Both the position numbers and the translations under genes were made by a program. From Roseimicrobium sp. ORNL1 (lineage in GTDB: Bacteria > Verrucomicrobiota > Verrucomicrobiia > Verrucomicrobiales > Verrucomicrobiaceae), in contig NZ_CP049143.1 of the NCBI RefSeq assembly GCF_011044495.1, positions 5,146,001 through 5,210,000 on the forward strand: a DNA stretch of 64,000 bases. The letters are read 5' to 3'. The notes beneath the pieces were generated by a model that made no database searches, had not been told where the DNA came from, and saw nothing but the letters and a program-made list of their open reading frames with translations. This document shows, in pieces, positions 33,613-42,848 of this stretch; within the stretch, counting starts at the first letter, position 1; the number at the start of each line of letters is the position of its first letter.

Positions 33613-34599
33613 ATGTCGCAGCCTAAGGTAGAAGTGCGCATCATCACCTACAAGCGCCCCGCACTGCTGCGTCGGGCGCTGACAGGACTTTGCAACCAGA
33701 CCTACACTGACTGGCGCGCAGTAGTGTACGACGATTCTCCAGATCAGGAGTCCCTGGACGTCGTGGCACAGATGCAGGATCCCCGCATCGAGTGCCGGCC
33801 AAATCCTAAGAACCTGGGCGCGGCGCTGAATCTCTGCCAGGCCTTCGCGCCTGAGCCAGTGTTCGCCGACTCCGAGTTCGCCTGTGTGCTCGAAGACGAC
33901 AACCTCTTCCATCCGACCCTGCTCGAGGAAAACGTAAAGAGCCTCCAGTCCAACAGCGAGCCGGTGCTGGCGCGCAACTTTCTCATGGTGGACATCGAGG
34001 AGGATGGAGCCTTCACCCCGAATCCGGATGAACCCATGCGTTCACTCCACGGAAGCCAGTCGCGTGTCATCACGTATCGTGACCGTGTGTTGGAGGCCTT
34101 CTTCACCTACACCATTGGAAACCTAAGCTATTTCTGGCGCCTGCATCGCGGGGTCGATCTCTCTGCGCTAGAGCCGTACAACGCATCACTTTCCGAGCCT
34201 CGACGGGCGGTGAGTTTTCAAGATGACTGCAGGTACGAGCCGGAACCGCTTGCTGTGTTTGGACGCTTCGTATGCAAGAAGCAAAGCCCCCGCAGCGGCA
34301 CCGCTGGGGGCATTCAGCGACATCGGCTCGCCCACTTGAGCCAGCTTCATTTCACCCGTGATCTGGCGAGGCGCTGGACGCAGGACTTGCGCGAGCCGAT
34401 GGACGTCGTGCTTCAACAAGCGCGCCAACGCAGCGAAGGTGGCACCGCACTCTTCCACCTGGCCGAAGCCGGGGTGCCGTCGGCCATGTTCGCACTCCGA
34501 AGTGGCAGGCAGTGGCTCAACGTGCTGAAGACGATCCCCTTGCGCATGAAGTACTCCCGGCAATACAGGGAAGGACTTGAAAAGAACCTGCCCGCCTGA
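33613..34599 (+). CDS. Glycosyltransferase, GT2 family
   Basis: 328 residues. GT2 elements: VRIITYKRPALLRRALTGL, AVVYDDSPDQESLDV, NPKNLGAALNLCQ and CVLEDDNLFHPTLLEEN, where EDDN stands at the DxD position. There is no membrane segment, so it is a cytosolic or peripheral enzyme. The C-terminal half is less typical. It is separated from the FkbM gene by 48 bases and from the next glycosyltransferase by 26. Confidence 0.8.
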   Translation: MSQPKVEVRIITYKRPALLRRALTGLCNQTYTDWRAVVYDDSPDQESLDVVAQMQDPRIECRPNPKNLGAALNLCQAFAPEPVFADSEFACVLEDDNLFHPTLLEENVKSLQSNSEPVLARNFLMVDIEEDGAFTPNPDEPMRSLHGSQSRVITYRDRVLEAFFTYTIGNLSYFWRLHRGVDLSALEPYNASLSEPRRAVSFQDDCRYEPEPLAVFGRFVCKKQSPRSGTAGGIQRHRLAHLSQLHFTRDLARRWTQDLREPMDVVLQQARQRSEGGTALFHLAEAGVPSAMFALRSGRQWLNVLKTIPLRMKYSRQYREGLEKNLPA

Positions 34600-34625
34600 A
34601 ATCAAGTGAAGGTCACCCGAACTGC

Positions 34626-35420
34626 ATGACAAAAACTCGAGGCATCATCTATGTGGCCACCGGGCCCAAGTACCTGGCTGAGGCGGTGATATCTGCAAAG
34701 TCCGTGCAAGCGGTGATGCCGGGCTTCCCCATGACGCTCTTCACGGATCAGACGCCGCCGCCGGGACTCTTTGAGCAGGTCATCCCGGTGGAGGGCGGGA
34801 ACATGGGCCGCCCCGGAAAGATTCGTTCGATGGCGGCCACGCCGTACGACGAGACCTTGTTTCTCGACTCGGACACATGGATGTGCCAGCCCTGTGAAGA
34901 CATCTTCCTGCCGCTCGAGAAATACGAACTGGCCATCGCCCATGAAGTGTACCGCAACGAGTATGCCTTCGAGAAGTTTCCAGATTCGTTTCCCGCGTTG
35001 AACACCGGCGTGGTGGTGTACCGGAAGGAGCCGAGGACTCTCGCTTTCTTCAAAGCATGGGAGGAAAATTATCTGAACGTCTTCCAGCACAAGCGGCCCG
35101 CAGACCAGCCTGCCTTCCGCCACACCTTGTTTCACTCGGACCTGCGCCATTACATCCTGCCGGCGGAGTTCAATTTCCGCACCAACTACCCCGTGGTGCT
35201 CGGCGGCTTCGCGCGCGCGAAGATCATCCATGACCGCAATCCCTTCGTGGAGGAATATGCTGTGCTCCTCGGCCACGACACCGGACATCCGCCGGTCTAT
35301 TTCGGCCCCGTGAACATGCGCCTGTTCCTGCACTGGCTCTGGTTCCGCAGCCGGACTCTCGTCAAGCGTGCGCAAGCAGCCGGACCTCGCGGCATCTGGA
35401 AGCGGCTGACGCATCGCTGA
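34626..35420 (+). CDS. GT8-like nucleotide-sugar transferase
   Basis: 264 residues. The start IIYVATGPKYLAEAVISAKS and the metal site ETLFLDSDTWM (DxD) fit GT-A enzymes of the GT8-like kind, with ALNTGVVVYRKE and HYILPAEFNFRTNYP further on and a late His (AKIIHDR) that could help bind diphosphate. The sugar donor is unknown. It is part of the same plus-strand operon. Confidence 0.7.
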   Translation: MTKTRGIIYVATGPKYLAEAVISAKSVQAVMPGFPMTLFTDQTPPPGLFEQVIPVEGGNMGRPGKIRSMAATPYDETLFLDSDTWMCQPCEDIFLPLEKYELAIAHEVYRNEYAFEKFPDSFPALNTGVVVYRKEPRTLAFFKAWEENYLNVFQHKRPADQPAFRHTLFHSDLRHYILPAEFNFRTNYPVVLGGFARAKIIHDRNPFVEEYAVLLGHDTGHPPVYFGPVNMRLFLHWLWFRSRTLVKRAQAAGPRGIWKRLTHR

Positions 35421-35444
35421 TTCACTTTCCACATTTCCGCTGCT

Positions 35445-36278
35445 GTGACCTGGCGCAAAAACATCATCCAGACCTGCCGTGGTGCGGCCAAGGCCGCTTT
35501 TCCGAGGGTGTATCAGTTCCTGAGTTCCTATCGCTTTCTCCAGCACTGCAAGAAGCGGTACGGAAAGTTTCAAGAGCAACTGCGCCCGCTCTTGTACGGC
35601 GAAAGTCCTCCCACGGTCCTTTCGGGCCCCTTTCAGGGTCTGCCCTATCTGGACGAGATTGGCTTTTGTGGTCCCATTTTTCCGAAGTGGATCGGCAGCT
35701 ATGAGGATGAATTGCATCCATTCCTGGAAAAGCTGCTGCAGTCACCTCCTTCGGTCATCGTGGATGTGGGAGCTGCCGAAGGTTACTACGCCGTGCTTCT
35801 GGCGGCGCGTCTGCCGAGCAGCGTCGTACACGCGTTCGACATCGATCCCTTCGCCAAGCGCGCGCTTGCGCGGCTCGCGCGCCTTAATCACGTTTCCAAT
35901 CTTCGTATCAACTCGCTGTGCACGTTTGCGGAGCTCGAGAAGCTCCTTGGTCCCGCCAAGGACACGGGCCTGCTCTTCTGCGACATCGAAGGTGGAGAGA
36001 TCTTCCTCGTCGACCCGGTCAAATGCCCTGCTCTTCGCCATGCGCGCATCGTGGTGGAGTTGCATGAAACCAAGGATTCTCCCGGAGAGGGCACGCGCAA
36101 TCTTCTACAGAGCCGGTTTCAGGATTCGCACGAGATCGACTATGTCCCTCATGCGCCCAAGAGCATGTCCCGCTATCTTGAAGTGACGCGCAACGCCCTT
36201 TCCCCTACGGACCTCTCGACGGCCTTGAACGAGGTGCGCGGGGCCTCGCGAGGCTACCTGATCATGCATCCTCGATAA
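35445..36278 (+). CDS. FkbM-like SAM methyltransferase (5)
   Basis: 277 residues from a GTG start. Motif I is VIVDVGAAEGYYAVLLAARL, then HAFDIDPFAKRALARL and LLFCDIEGGEIFLVD, an FkbM-like D-I-E-G-E variant, and IVVELHETKD. The order and spacing are those of FkbM proteins, but the match is looser than in the other four. The first 95 residues have no clear family. It probably modifies the same glycan. Confidence 0.7.
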   Translation: MTWRKNIIQTCRGAAKAAFPRVYQFLSSYRFLQHCKKRYGKFQEQLRPLLYGESPPTVLSGPFQGLPYLDEIGFCGPIFPKWIGSYEDELHPFLEKLLQSPPSVIVDVGAAEGYYAVLLAARLPSSVVHAFDIDPFAKRALARLARLNHVSNLRINSLCTFAELEKLLGPAKDTGLLFCDIEGGEIFLVDPVKCPALRHARIVVELHETKDSPGEGTRNLLQSRFQDSHEIDYVPHAPKSMSRYLEVTRNALSPTDLSTALNEVRGASRGYLIMHPR

Positions 36279-36283
36279 GACGG

Positions 36284-36952
36284 ATGGCAACCCTGAGGTC
36301 CAAATTCAAGACGCTGGTGGAACGTCGGGCTCCCAAGCTCGCAGCTCCCCTGCGTTGCCGGCACCTCATCCGGCATTCAAACTCCTATCTGGTACAGACA
36401 GGCTTTCTGAGAACGCTGGAACGAAATCTCCCCGTTGATGTCGAAGGCAAGCCTCTGGCCTTTCTCAACTATCCTATACTGTCCCTCCTGGAGGAGAGAC
36501 TGAAATCCGACTTCCGCGTGCTGGAGTTCGGCAGCGGCTTTTCCACGGCATTCTGGAGTTCACGTGTGAAGGAAGTGGTGGCCGTGGAGCATGACGAGCA
36601 GTGGCATCAGCGCGTGAAGGAGATGATTGCCGACACTTCAAACGTGCGACTCCTCCTGATTCCCCTTGGTCCCGACTATCCGCGTGCCGCAACCCAGGTC
36701 GGGGGCGAATTCCAGCTCATTCTCATCGATGGCCGGATGCGTACCGAGTGCGCACGTCACTGCCTGCCACACCTTGCCGCGAACGGGGTGATTCTCTGGG
36801 ACGACTCATCACGCGCCCACTATCAGGAAGGCATCACGGAACTGGAGCAACAGAGCTTCCGCACATTACGACTGCAGGGCCTCAAGCCCGCAGGCTTTAG
36901 TATCGACGAGACCGCCATCTTCTATCGAGATAACAATTGCCTTGGGTTGTGA
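36284..36952 (+). CDS. Class I SAM-dependent methyltransferase
   Basis: 222 residues. Motif I is VLEFGSGFSTAFWSS, then VVAVEHDEQWHQRV and LILIDGRMRTECARH, and GVILWDDSSRAHYQEG with an acidic pair. This form resembles small predicted methyltransferases that use a DG motif after strand 4. It starts 5 bases after the previous gene. Substrate unknown. Confidence 0.72.
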   Translation: MATLRSKFKTLVERRAPKLAAPLRCRHLIRHSNSYLVQTGFLRTLERNLPVDVEGKPLAFLNYPILSLLEERLKSDFRVLEFGSGFSTAFWSSRVKEVVAVEHDEQWHQRVKEMIADTSNVRLLLIPLGPDYPRAATQVGGEFQLILIDGRMRTECARHCLPHLAANGVILWDDSSRAHYQEGITELEQQSFRTLRLQGLKPAGFSIDETAIFYRDNNCLGL

Positions 36953-37010
36953 TGCTGTTCCAGCGCGCTGCCACTCCACCGACGTTCCCTGCCTCATCAG
37001 TCACTCGATC

Positions 37011-37715
37011 ATGACCCCTTTCACTCCCATTCCAGAATCGCCCTCCCTCTGGAGAAACCGTTCCCGCTGGAACGTCGCAAGGTTCTGGAACTGGACGCTT
37101 CGGAGACGGCTCCATGAGTTCATTGCAAAACAGAATCAAAGGGAGCTGGCCCCAGTCTTCACGGCAGCCGGAGCCCAGGTGACGAAGGAAGCCGGCAGTT
37201 CCCTGCCCCACACGGCCGTGACCGAGGGTCAGCTCAAGACCTTGCTCGCCGCCGTGGCGGCTTCCAACTCGATCGACGCTCCCATCGTGGAGATCGGCAG
37301 CTTTCGTGGTGTTACTACCAAGGCATTGGCTGCGGCCACTCAGCGGACCGTGGTCGCCGTGGATCCTTATCTCGGCGAGGGTGGGCATGAGAAAGACTTC
37401 GCTCTTTTCCGCGAGCACACGGGAGGGATGACCAATGTCCGCCACGTGAGGGACGTGTCCGACTCTGCCTTCACCTCGTGGAATGGAGAGCCTGTCAGCC
37501 TGGTATTCATCGATGCCATCCATGAGTATCTCCACGCGTGGTATGACTTCGCGGCGTGGGGCAGCTTGGTGGCTCCGTCAGGGTTTGTGGCCTTCCATGA
37601 TGTGGATGCATTCCCCGGTGTGAATCGTGTATGCCAGCGCGTGCTCAAGGAATGCCCCCAGTGGAAACCGTGGGCCTATGCGCCGAATATCGCCATCTTC
37701 CAGCGTTGCGATTGA
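37011..37715 (+). CDS. Class I SAM-dependent methyltransferase (MTase_24-like)
   Basis: 234 residues from MTPFTPIPE; an in-frame start at 36942 would overlap the upstream gene. Motif I is IVEIGSFRGVTTKALAAA, followed by VVAVDPYLGEGG, VSLVFIDAIHEYLHAWYDF and GFVAFHDVDAFPGV. The D-A-x-H pair and the later HDV form the usual metal-type site of cephalosporin-hydroxylase-like and MTase_24 proteins. The target is unknown; by context it acts on a sugar. Confidence 0.75.
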   Translation: MTPFTPIPESPSLWRNRSRWNVARFWNWTLRRRLHEFIAKQNQRELAPVFTAAGAQVTKEAGSSLPHTAVTEGQLKTLLAAVAASNSIDAPIVEIGSFRGVTTKALAAATQRTVVAVDPYLGEGGHEKDFALFREHTGGMTNVRHVRDVSDSAFTSWNGEPVSLVFIDAIHEYLHAWYDFAAWGSLVAPSGFVAFHDVDAFPGVNRVCQRVLKECPQWKPWAYAPNIAIFQRCD

Positions 37716-37784
37716 GACCTTCCCTGGCATTCCTCATGAGACGCGGAGCCTCCACTGCCCCACCGTTTCATTCCCTCCCCTTCC

Positions 37785-39119
37785 ATGGAACAGATGCGTA
37801 CTGCCGCGCGACGACTTGGCATCCGGATTAAGGACGATCTGAAGAACAGCCAGGCACTGCGCAACGCACATGCCCTGGCGCTTCAAACGGCATCCTGGCT
37901 TTCGCCAAACCCAGTGACCGCCCAATGCCGGGCGGTCACTGCGTTTCAGCGCTCCGAGTCACCACAGCTCTGGAAGTGGATGGGTGCGGCGCGTGAGAAT
38001 CGCGAAGGGGCAGAAGCAAACACCGCGCCTCCGCCTTCACCTTCGACCGCAAGGTACCGCGGCTATCTCACGCAACAGAGCCAGCTCACCAGGAGCATCA
38101 TTCTCAAAGCTCCCGGCGAGCATGGTGAACGCGGTGTGCTGATGGTGCAATTCGAATACAACTGGTACCGGCTGCTCCACGGCATCGGCGATCTCGATGC
38201 GCTGGCCAAGCAGTATGACATTCTCTGGGGCACCAGTTGGTCGGCCACGGACTATCTGCTGCTCAAAGCCATTCTCGCGAAGACGACAGGAGAAATGTAT
38301 GTCCTGCCCAGCCATACTTCAGAGGCTGCCAAGCTGCAGGCTTTTCATCCGCGCATCCAGTGCCCTCCGGTACTCTCTGCCAGCGATTGGGTGAATCCAA
38401 AATTCTTCGCGCCCAAGCCGCATGCCGAGAGGAGCACCGACATCCTCATGGTGGCGAATTGGGCGCCCTTCAAAAGGCACTTCGAACTATTCTCCGCGTT
38501 GCGTGAGATGCCTGCGGATCTTCGTGTGACGCTCATCGGCCAAACCGAGGCGCAGTACACGGCGGAGCACATTCGTCAGATGATGCGTCTGTATCGCGTG
38601 CCCCAGCAGGTGACCGTGTTGGAAAGCCTGCCGATTGATGAAGTCACCCGGCACCAATGCGACTCCAAGGTGGCCTTGATCCTTTCTCGCCGTGAAGGCA
38701 GTTGCGTCGCTGCGGTGGAGGCACTCTTCGCAGGAGCCGCCCTCGGCATGCGACGCGGCGCCCATGTGGGCAGCGTGCAATACATCAATGAGGAAACTGG
38801 CGCGCTGATCTCAGGAACACAGACCGCCGCCGACCTGATGGCGCTGCTGGAGCGCTCCGCAACTCTGCGGCCCCACGAATGGGCGGCCAGGAATATCTCC
38901 TGCCATGTGAGCCTGGGGAAACTCAACACCTTCCTCCGCGAGCGTGCCGTCGCCCGGAACCTGCCGTGGACGATGGACCTAGCGCCATTCCACTGGCGTC
39001 CTTATCCCACCTACAGCGAGCCGGCGGATTTGAATCGATTGCAGTTAGTGTACGACGACCTGCATCGAAGATTCCCCGAAGTCTTCTCTCATGACCTCGG
39101 CACGACCAGCCGTCGCTGA
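37785..39119 (+). CDS. Glycosyltransferase, GT4-like
   Basis: 444 residues. The N-terminal domain (about 1-210) is divergent. The C-terminal domain starts at DILMVANWAPFKRHFEL, with VTLIGQTEAQ, VTVLESLPIDEVTRHQ and SRREGSCVAAVEALFAGAAL, the EX7E donor-site motif. The last 29 bases overlap the start of the VanZ-like gene. Upstream, 69 bases separate it from a methyltransferase gene. Confidence 0.72.
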   Translation: MEQMRTAARRLGIRIKDDLKNSQALRNAHALALQTASWLSPNPVTAQCRAVTAFQRSESPQLWKWMGAARENREGAEANTAPPPSPSTARYRGYLTQQSQLTRSIILKAPGEHGERGVLMVQFEYNWYRLLHGIGDLDALAKQYDILWGTSWSATDYLLLKAILAKTTGEMYVLPSHTSEAAKLQAFHPRIQCPPVLSASDWVNPKFFAPKPHAERSTDILMVANWAPFKRHFELFSALREMPADLRVTLIGQTEAQYTAEHIRQMMRLYRVPQQVTVLESLPIDEVTRHQCDSKVALILSRREGSCVAAVEALFAGAALGMRRGAHVGSVQYINEETGALISGTQTAADLMALLERSATLRPHEWAARNISCHVSLGKLNTFLRERAVARNLPWTMDLAPFHWRPYPTYSEPADLNRLQLVYDDLHRRFPEVFSHDLGTTSRR

Positions 39120-40029
39120 CACGACTGCACAAAGCAAGAAGGCTGCGGGTGCGCGGCTTCTTGCTGCATTGGTCATCGCATTCATCCTCCTGCTCTGGCC
39201 CGCCAAGCCACCCACCCTGGGATGGTGGCCACTGTGGTGGAACTGGATGCACGTGCCACTTTTTGGATGGCTCGCGTGGGAAGCGACGCGTTTCTTGAGA
39301 GCGTGTGGATGGCAGGGATGGCGTACGGCATTCGCCTTGTTCGTCGGTGCGGCCACTCTGGCTATCAGTGCGGAGTACCTGCAACACAGCTTCGGTCGGC
39401 AGGCCGACTGGGAGGATGTGGCCAGATCCATGGCCGGGGCGATTGGTACCTTTGCCCTGCTGGAGGCGACAAGTTCGGCCGGTTCCAAGAAGGTCTGCTT
39501 GTGCCTGCTTTCTCTGCTTTGCTTTGCGGGCAGCGCCAATGCCTTGCTTCAGCGCGCTGTGCTGATGCATGCAAAGTCATCCGCATTTCCACTGCTCGAA
39601 GATTTCAAGTCCGCGTCCTCTCTTCCCCTCTGGTCCTTGGAGCACGATGGTGTGCCCCAGTCTCTGAGCAGGAAGCAAGAGAACGGCAGATGGCGTCTCG
39701 ACATGCCTATCGCCAAAGCCGGCTTCTCGAGCCTGCACTATGATGCACAGGCGCGCGACTGGTCGCCCTATCGCACGCTTGTCCTTCACTACCGGCTTGA
39801 GGGCATGCCCACGTTGCACCTCGGTGTGAGGCTCGATGGCGGCGTAGGTGGCAAGGAGCGCAGCAACCTTGAGACCCACCTGCAATCCGGCACGCATGCC
39901 GCGACCATCTCGCTGCCGCGCGGGCAGGGCGAAAGGTCTTCTGTCCTTTCCCGCATCCGCACACTCACGCTCTTTTCCAGCGGAGGTGCAGAGGGAATGC
40001 TGGCTATCGAGGAACTGCGTCTGGAATGA
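39091..40029 (+). CDS. VanZ-like membrane protein with an extracytoplasmic beta-rich domain
   Basis: 312 residues. About four hydrophobic segments (27-43, 50-66, 84-100 and 130-150) with WNWMHVPLFGWLAW and ISAEYLQHSFGRQADWEDV, which fit VanZ-like proteins of exopolysaccharide loci. The C-terminal 150 residues (from about 165) form a beta-rich domain (YRTLVLHYRLEGMPTLHLGVRL, IRTLTLFSSGG) like a carbohydrate-binding sandwich. The role of VanZ-like proteins in these loci is unknown. The gene end overlaps the convergent glycosyltransferase gene by 26 bases. Confidence 0.68.
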   Translation: MTSARPAVADTTAQSKKAAGARLLAALVIAFILLLWPAKPPTLGWWPLWWNWMHVPLFGWLAWEATRFLRACGWQGWRTAFALFVGAATLAISAEYLQHSFGRQADWEDVARSMAGAIGTFALLEATSSAGSKKVCLCLLSLLCFAGSANALLQRAVLMHAKSSAFPLLEDFKSASSLPLWSLEHDGVPQSLSRKQENGRWRLDMPIAKAGFSSLHYDAQARDWSPYRTLVLHYRLEGMPTLHLGVRLDGGVGGKERSNLETHLQSGTHAATISLPRGQGERSSVLSRIRTLTLFSSGGAEGMLAIEELRLE

Positions 40030-41305
40030 TTTCCATGCAGTGGTCGCGGAAGATTTCCGCGGCCTTCCGCCAGCCGAACTCGGCTTCCACCAACTCGCGA
40101 CCGCGACCCGCCATGGTTTGGCGGGCCTCGGGATGCGAGAGCAGGTGCAGGATACCTTCCGTGAACGGAGCGCCTGAATCAGCGATCCAGGCATGCTCTC
40201 CATGCACCACGGGGAGCCCTTCCACGCCCGTCGGCGTTGAGACCACGGGAAGTCCCGCGGCCATGGCTTCGAAGACCTTGATCCGCGTACCGCCGCCCAC
40301 AGTAAGAGGCAGCACCATGATGGCAGCCCGGGCCAGATAGGGGCGCACATCATCCACGGTCCCCGTGACTACAATCGAGGGATCGTTGGCGGCGGATTCC
40401 CTCAACCACCCGGGTGGATTCCGCCCAATCACCAAGAACTTCGCCTCGGGGAAGCGTTGTTTGATCGTGGGCAGGCTTTCCGTGATAAAGCCCTGCACTG
40501 CGAGCACGTTCGCCTCCCAGTCCATGGATCCCAGGAAGGCCATGGTATAGGGCTCGGTCTTCTCAGGGGTGGGCTGGAAGTGATCGCAGTCCACGCCGGT
40601 GGGCACACTGCCGAGCACATTCTTCATGCCACGTTCATCGCGGAAGTATTCGGTCTCCAGCGGTGACACTGTCACCTGCCCAGCTGCGAGAGTCGCGCAC
40701 TGCTCCTCCATGCGCAGGGTGAGATCCCGCTCACGGCGGAAGATCATTTTCTTCACCGGGTTCCCCGCTGCAGCGACGTGCCGCTGCCAGATGAGCGACT
40801 CCACATTGTGCTGAAACACCAGCACAGGCGGCATCTTGGTTAGCCGCAGATCCATCACGTGCACCAGTGACACGAGATAGTCGCATACGACGAGATCATA
40901 GCGCGTCTCGGTCAAGGTCTTCTCCAGCCACTCGTGCGCACGCTTTGAGCGGTACTTCTTCGCCATGTAAGGCACGGATCCCGTAAAGCAATTTGCAATA
41001 ACCTCGGCAAAAAAACGAGGTGAGCCTTTGGGAGGAAAGCGATGAGGATAGGTCGCGCAGCTGTCAGAGTACTCCGCGGCAAGCTTCACGGCCTCTGCCG
41101 TGTCATCCACCACTCGCGGGCAGAAGTAGGTGATCTCAAACCACTCCTTCAAGATGCGCAGCATGTGATACGTGCGCAGCCGATCACCACCAATCAGCGG
41201 GTGAAGAAGCCGGCAATTGATCCAGAGAATGCGAGGGCGAGGTCTTTCCATTTCTACCGTCAGTGAGGTGGAATGATTACCTTGCTCTTTGATTGGTTCC
41301 ATCAT
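40004..41305 (-). CDS. Glycosyltransferase, GT4 (exosortase/PEP-CTERM locus type)
   Basis: 433 residues from the ATG at 41305, which overlaps the upstream gene's TGA. Features: ILWINCRLLHPLIGGDRLRT at the start, a long helical middle, VPTGVDCDHFQPTPEKTEP at the domain hinge, GSMDWEANVLAVQGF, and VGGGTRIKVFEAMAAGLPVV for the donor site. The pattern fits the sugar transferases associated with EpsH/exosortase exopolysaccharide clusters. It is the last gene in a minus operon after the EEP-fold gene. Confidence 0.82.
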   Translation of the reverse strand: MMEPIKEQGNHSTSLTVEMERPRPRILWINCRLLHPLIGGDRLRTYHMLRILKEWFEITYFCPRVVDDTAEAVKLAAEYSDSCATYPHRFPPKGSPRFFAEVIANCFTGSVPYMAKKYRSKRAHEWLEKTLTETRYDLVVCDYLVSLVHVMDLRLTKMPPVLVFQHNVESLIWQRHVAAAGNPVKKMIFRRERDLTLRMEEQCATLAAGQVTVSPLETEYFRDERGMKNVLGSVPTGVDCDHFQPTPEKTEPYTMAFLGSMDWEANVLAVQGFITESLPTIKQRFPEAKFLVIGRNPPGWLRESAANDPSIVVTGTVDDVRPYLARAAIMVLPLTVGGGTRIKVFEAMAAGLPVVSTPTGVEGLPVVHGEHAWIADSGAPFTEGILHLLSHPEARQTMAGRGRELVEAEFGWRKAAEIFRDHCMEIIPDAVPR

Positions 41306-42405
41306 GGAGTGAACGAAAGTTGTGCGAAGACCGCTCGATGCTGGGAACCGCGATCCGGCTCCGTCACATGCGAGACCACCTTCCAGTGACGCCTGTCTGC
41401 GAATACATAATCCAGCCTGAGCCAAGGCTGCTGGAACGCAGCTGGATTTCTCGTGACACCGGGGAAAGTATAACCATAACCACTGCCCGCCGCCTGATGG
41501 CTGTCCTGCAAGCTACCTGCGAACGTACGATACACGGTGCCGAGGGCGGGAGTATTGAAGTCGCCCACCACGATGTAGGGAAGACTCTCCTTGCTAATGG
41601 CTTCCGCCAGCTGGGTGGCGAGGCTGAGCCTCCCATCCCAGTACGCCTGCCGGGAGTGACGCTTCTTGGCCAAATCAGTGCCGGGCACTCCCAGGATGCC
41701 CCATAAGAAACCGCCCCAGCGCTCCGACTGAAGCATGCCTCTGGGCGTGGGGAGATGCACGCTGTAGATGGCCACCCGCTGGGTGGCCATTTCAATTTCA
41801 AACCGGGCTGCCACTGCCGCCTGCCGGGTGGTGTCTCCATTCTGCGCATAGATGAGCAGGTCCTTGCGCAGGATGGGATGCTTGCTCAAAAGCACGAACT
41901 CCCCCACGCCATCGACGTGGGTGAACTCCCGGTAACCATCCGCGTTCTTGTAGCCATCGGTGCGGCGCCCGGCATCCTGCAGGGCCAGTACATCCGGCTG
42001 GTGCTCCAGCTTGAAAGGCTGCAGGCTCGTTCCCTGTGCCTGGCCGCGATTGTAGGTCATTACGCGCAACGTCTCGCCAGGCGCATCCGCAGCCTTAGGT
42101 GCTGCCCCTGATCCTCGCCAGCCCAGCAAGGGTCCCAGGTACAACAGCCCAACGACGAGGGTGATAATCCCCGACTTCTTGGGATCGAGCATCAAGGCCA
42201 GTGGCAGTACCAGCCATACGGGAATCGACCAGAGCCACCCCGGGAGGAAAAGGAGGAAGGCGCTGGCAGGATTATGATACCCCACAAAGTTCAAGAAGAC
42301 CCACATGCCGACCGTGAAGATCACCGCAAGCAGGGAGAGAGCCTGAACAGTCCTCCTCGCGAGCTTCAGGAGGATGGGTAAAATGGGCGTGGTCTCCTGC
42401 GACAT
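41302..42405 (-). CDS. Membrane-anchored endonuclease/exonuclease/phosphatase-fold protein
   Basis: 367 residues. The first 105 hold three hydrophobic segments (about 15-38, 43-68 and 78-95). The EEP domain follows: LRVMTYNRGQ, DVLALQDAG, AIYSVHLPTP, IVVGDFNTPALG, LRLDYVFADRR and GSQHRAVFAQL. GDFN and LDY are intact, but the usual LQE glutamate is Asp and the SDH aspartate is Gln, so hydrolase activity may be altered or lost. The membrane part would put the domain in the periplasm or at the membrane face. It lies in an operon with a glycosyltransferase and a pseudopilin gene. Confidence 0.75.
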   Translation of the reverse strand: MSQETTPILPILLKLARRTVQALSLLAVIFTVGMWVFLNFVGYHNPASAFLLFLPGWLWSIPVWLVLPLALMLDPKKSGIITLVVGLLYLGPLLGWRGSGAAPKAADAPGETLRVMTYNRGQAQGTSLQPFKLEHQPDVLALQDAGRRTDGYKNADGYREFTHVDGVGEFVLLSKHPILRKDLLIYAQNGDTTRQAAVAARFEIEMATQRVAIYSVHLPTPRGMLQSERWGGFLWGILGVPGTDLAKKRHSRQAYWDGRLSLATQLAEAISKESLPYIVVGDFNTPALGTVYRTFAGSLQDSHQAAGSGYGYTFPGVTRNPAAFQQPWLRLDYVFADRRHWKVVSHVTEPDRGSQHRAVFAQLSFTP

Positions 42406-42479
42406 GCGACGCGTCTTGCGCGTGTGGTTGGGAAACGCCCGTTACGTCAGTTCAAGGCCGCCCGTGCAATTCCAAGCAT

Positions 42480-42794
42480 TCACCGTCCAGCGGTGGAGGG
42501 GGTAGCGGGGACGCTGCCAGCTTGGCTGGAAGGAGTATCCCTTCTCTCCACGGAAGGTGGAGGCTGCGCTTGTGGGTGCGTGGAGCCAGGTCTGAATTCA
42601 GGAATGCCGGGCTGCTCGGCGGTCTGCGACTTCAGTGCATCCATCGAGGACGGCTTCCGGAAGGCAAAGGAGTAGGCCAGCACCACGAAGACCACCAGCA
42701 CCACGAAGGCGATCAGCGTTTCAAGAAGCGTGTAGCCGCCTGCCCGATGAACTCGCAACGGCTGGTGATGTAGAGGTGTTTTTAAGTAGGGCAT
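42480..42794 (-). CDS. Pseudopilin-like protein with prepilin N-methylation site
   Basis: 104 residues from the ATG at 42794; a GTG at 42833 gives a 117-residue form. The type IV prepilin signal is plain: a basic leader, RAGG|YTLLETLIAF with the required Glu at position +5, and a 20-residue hydrophobic helix. The rest is Pro/Ser/Thr-rich and very short, so it lacks the usual pilin head. It lies between the small lipoprotein gene and the EEP-fold gene. No prepilin peptidase, ATPase or secretin gene is in view. Confidence 0.75.
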   Translation of the reverse strand: MPYLKTPLHHQPLRVHRAGGYTLLETLIAFVVLVVFVVLAYSFAFRKPSSMDALKSQTAEQPGIPEFRPGSTHPQAQPPPSVERRDTPSSQAGSVPATPSTAGR

Positions 42795-42848
42795 CGAGAA
42801 AAGAGGCTTGCTCCAAAGGGCGATTTTCAACACTACATGCCAGAGGCA

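Noticed and set aside
32566-33912. Minus-strand open frame of 448 codons across the GT9-like, FkbM and GT2 genes
   Set aside because: It spans three real genes on the other strand and shows no family signature.
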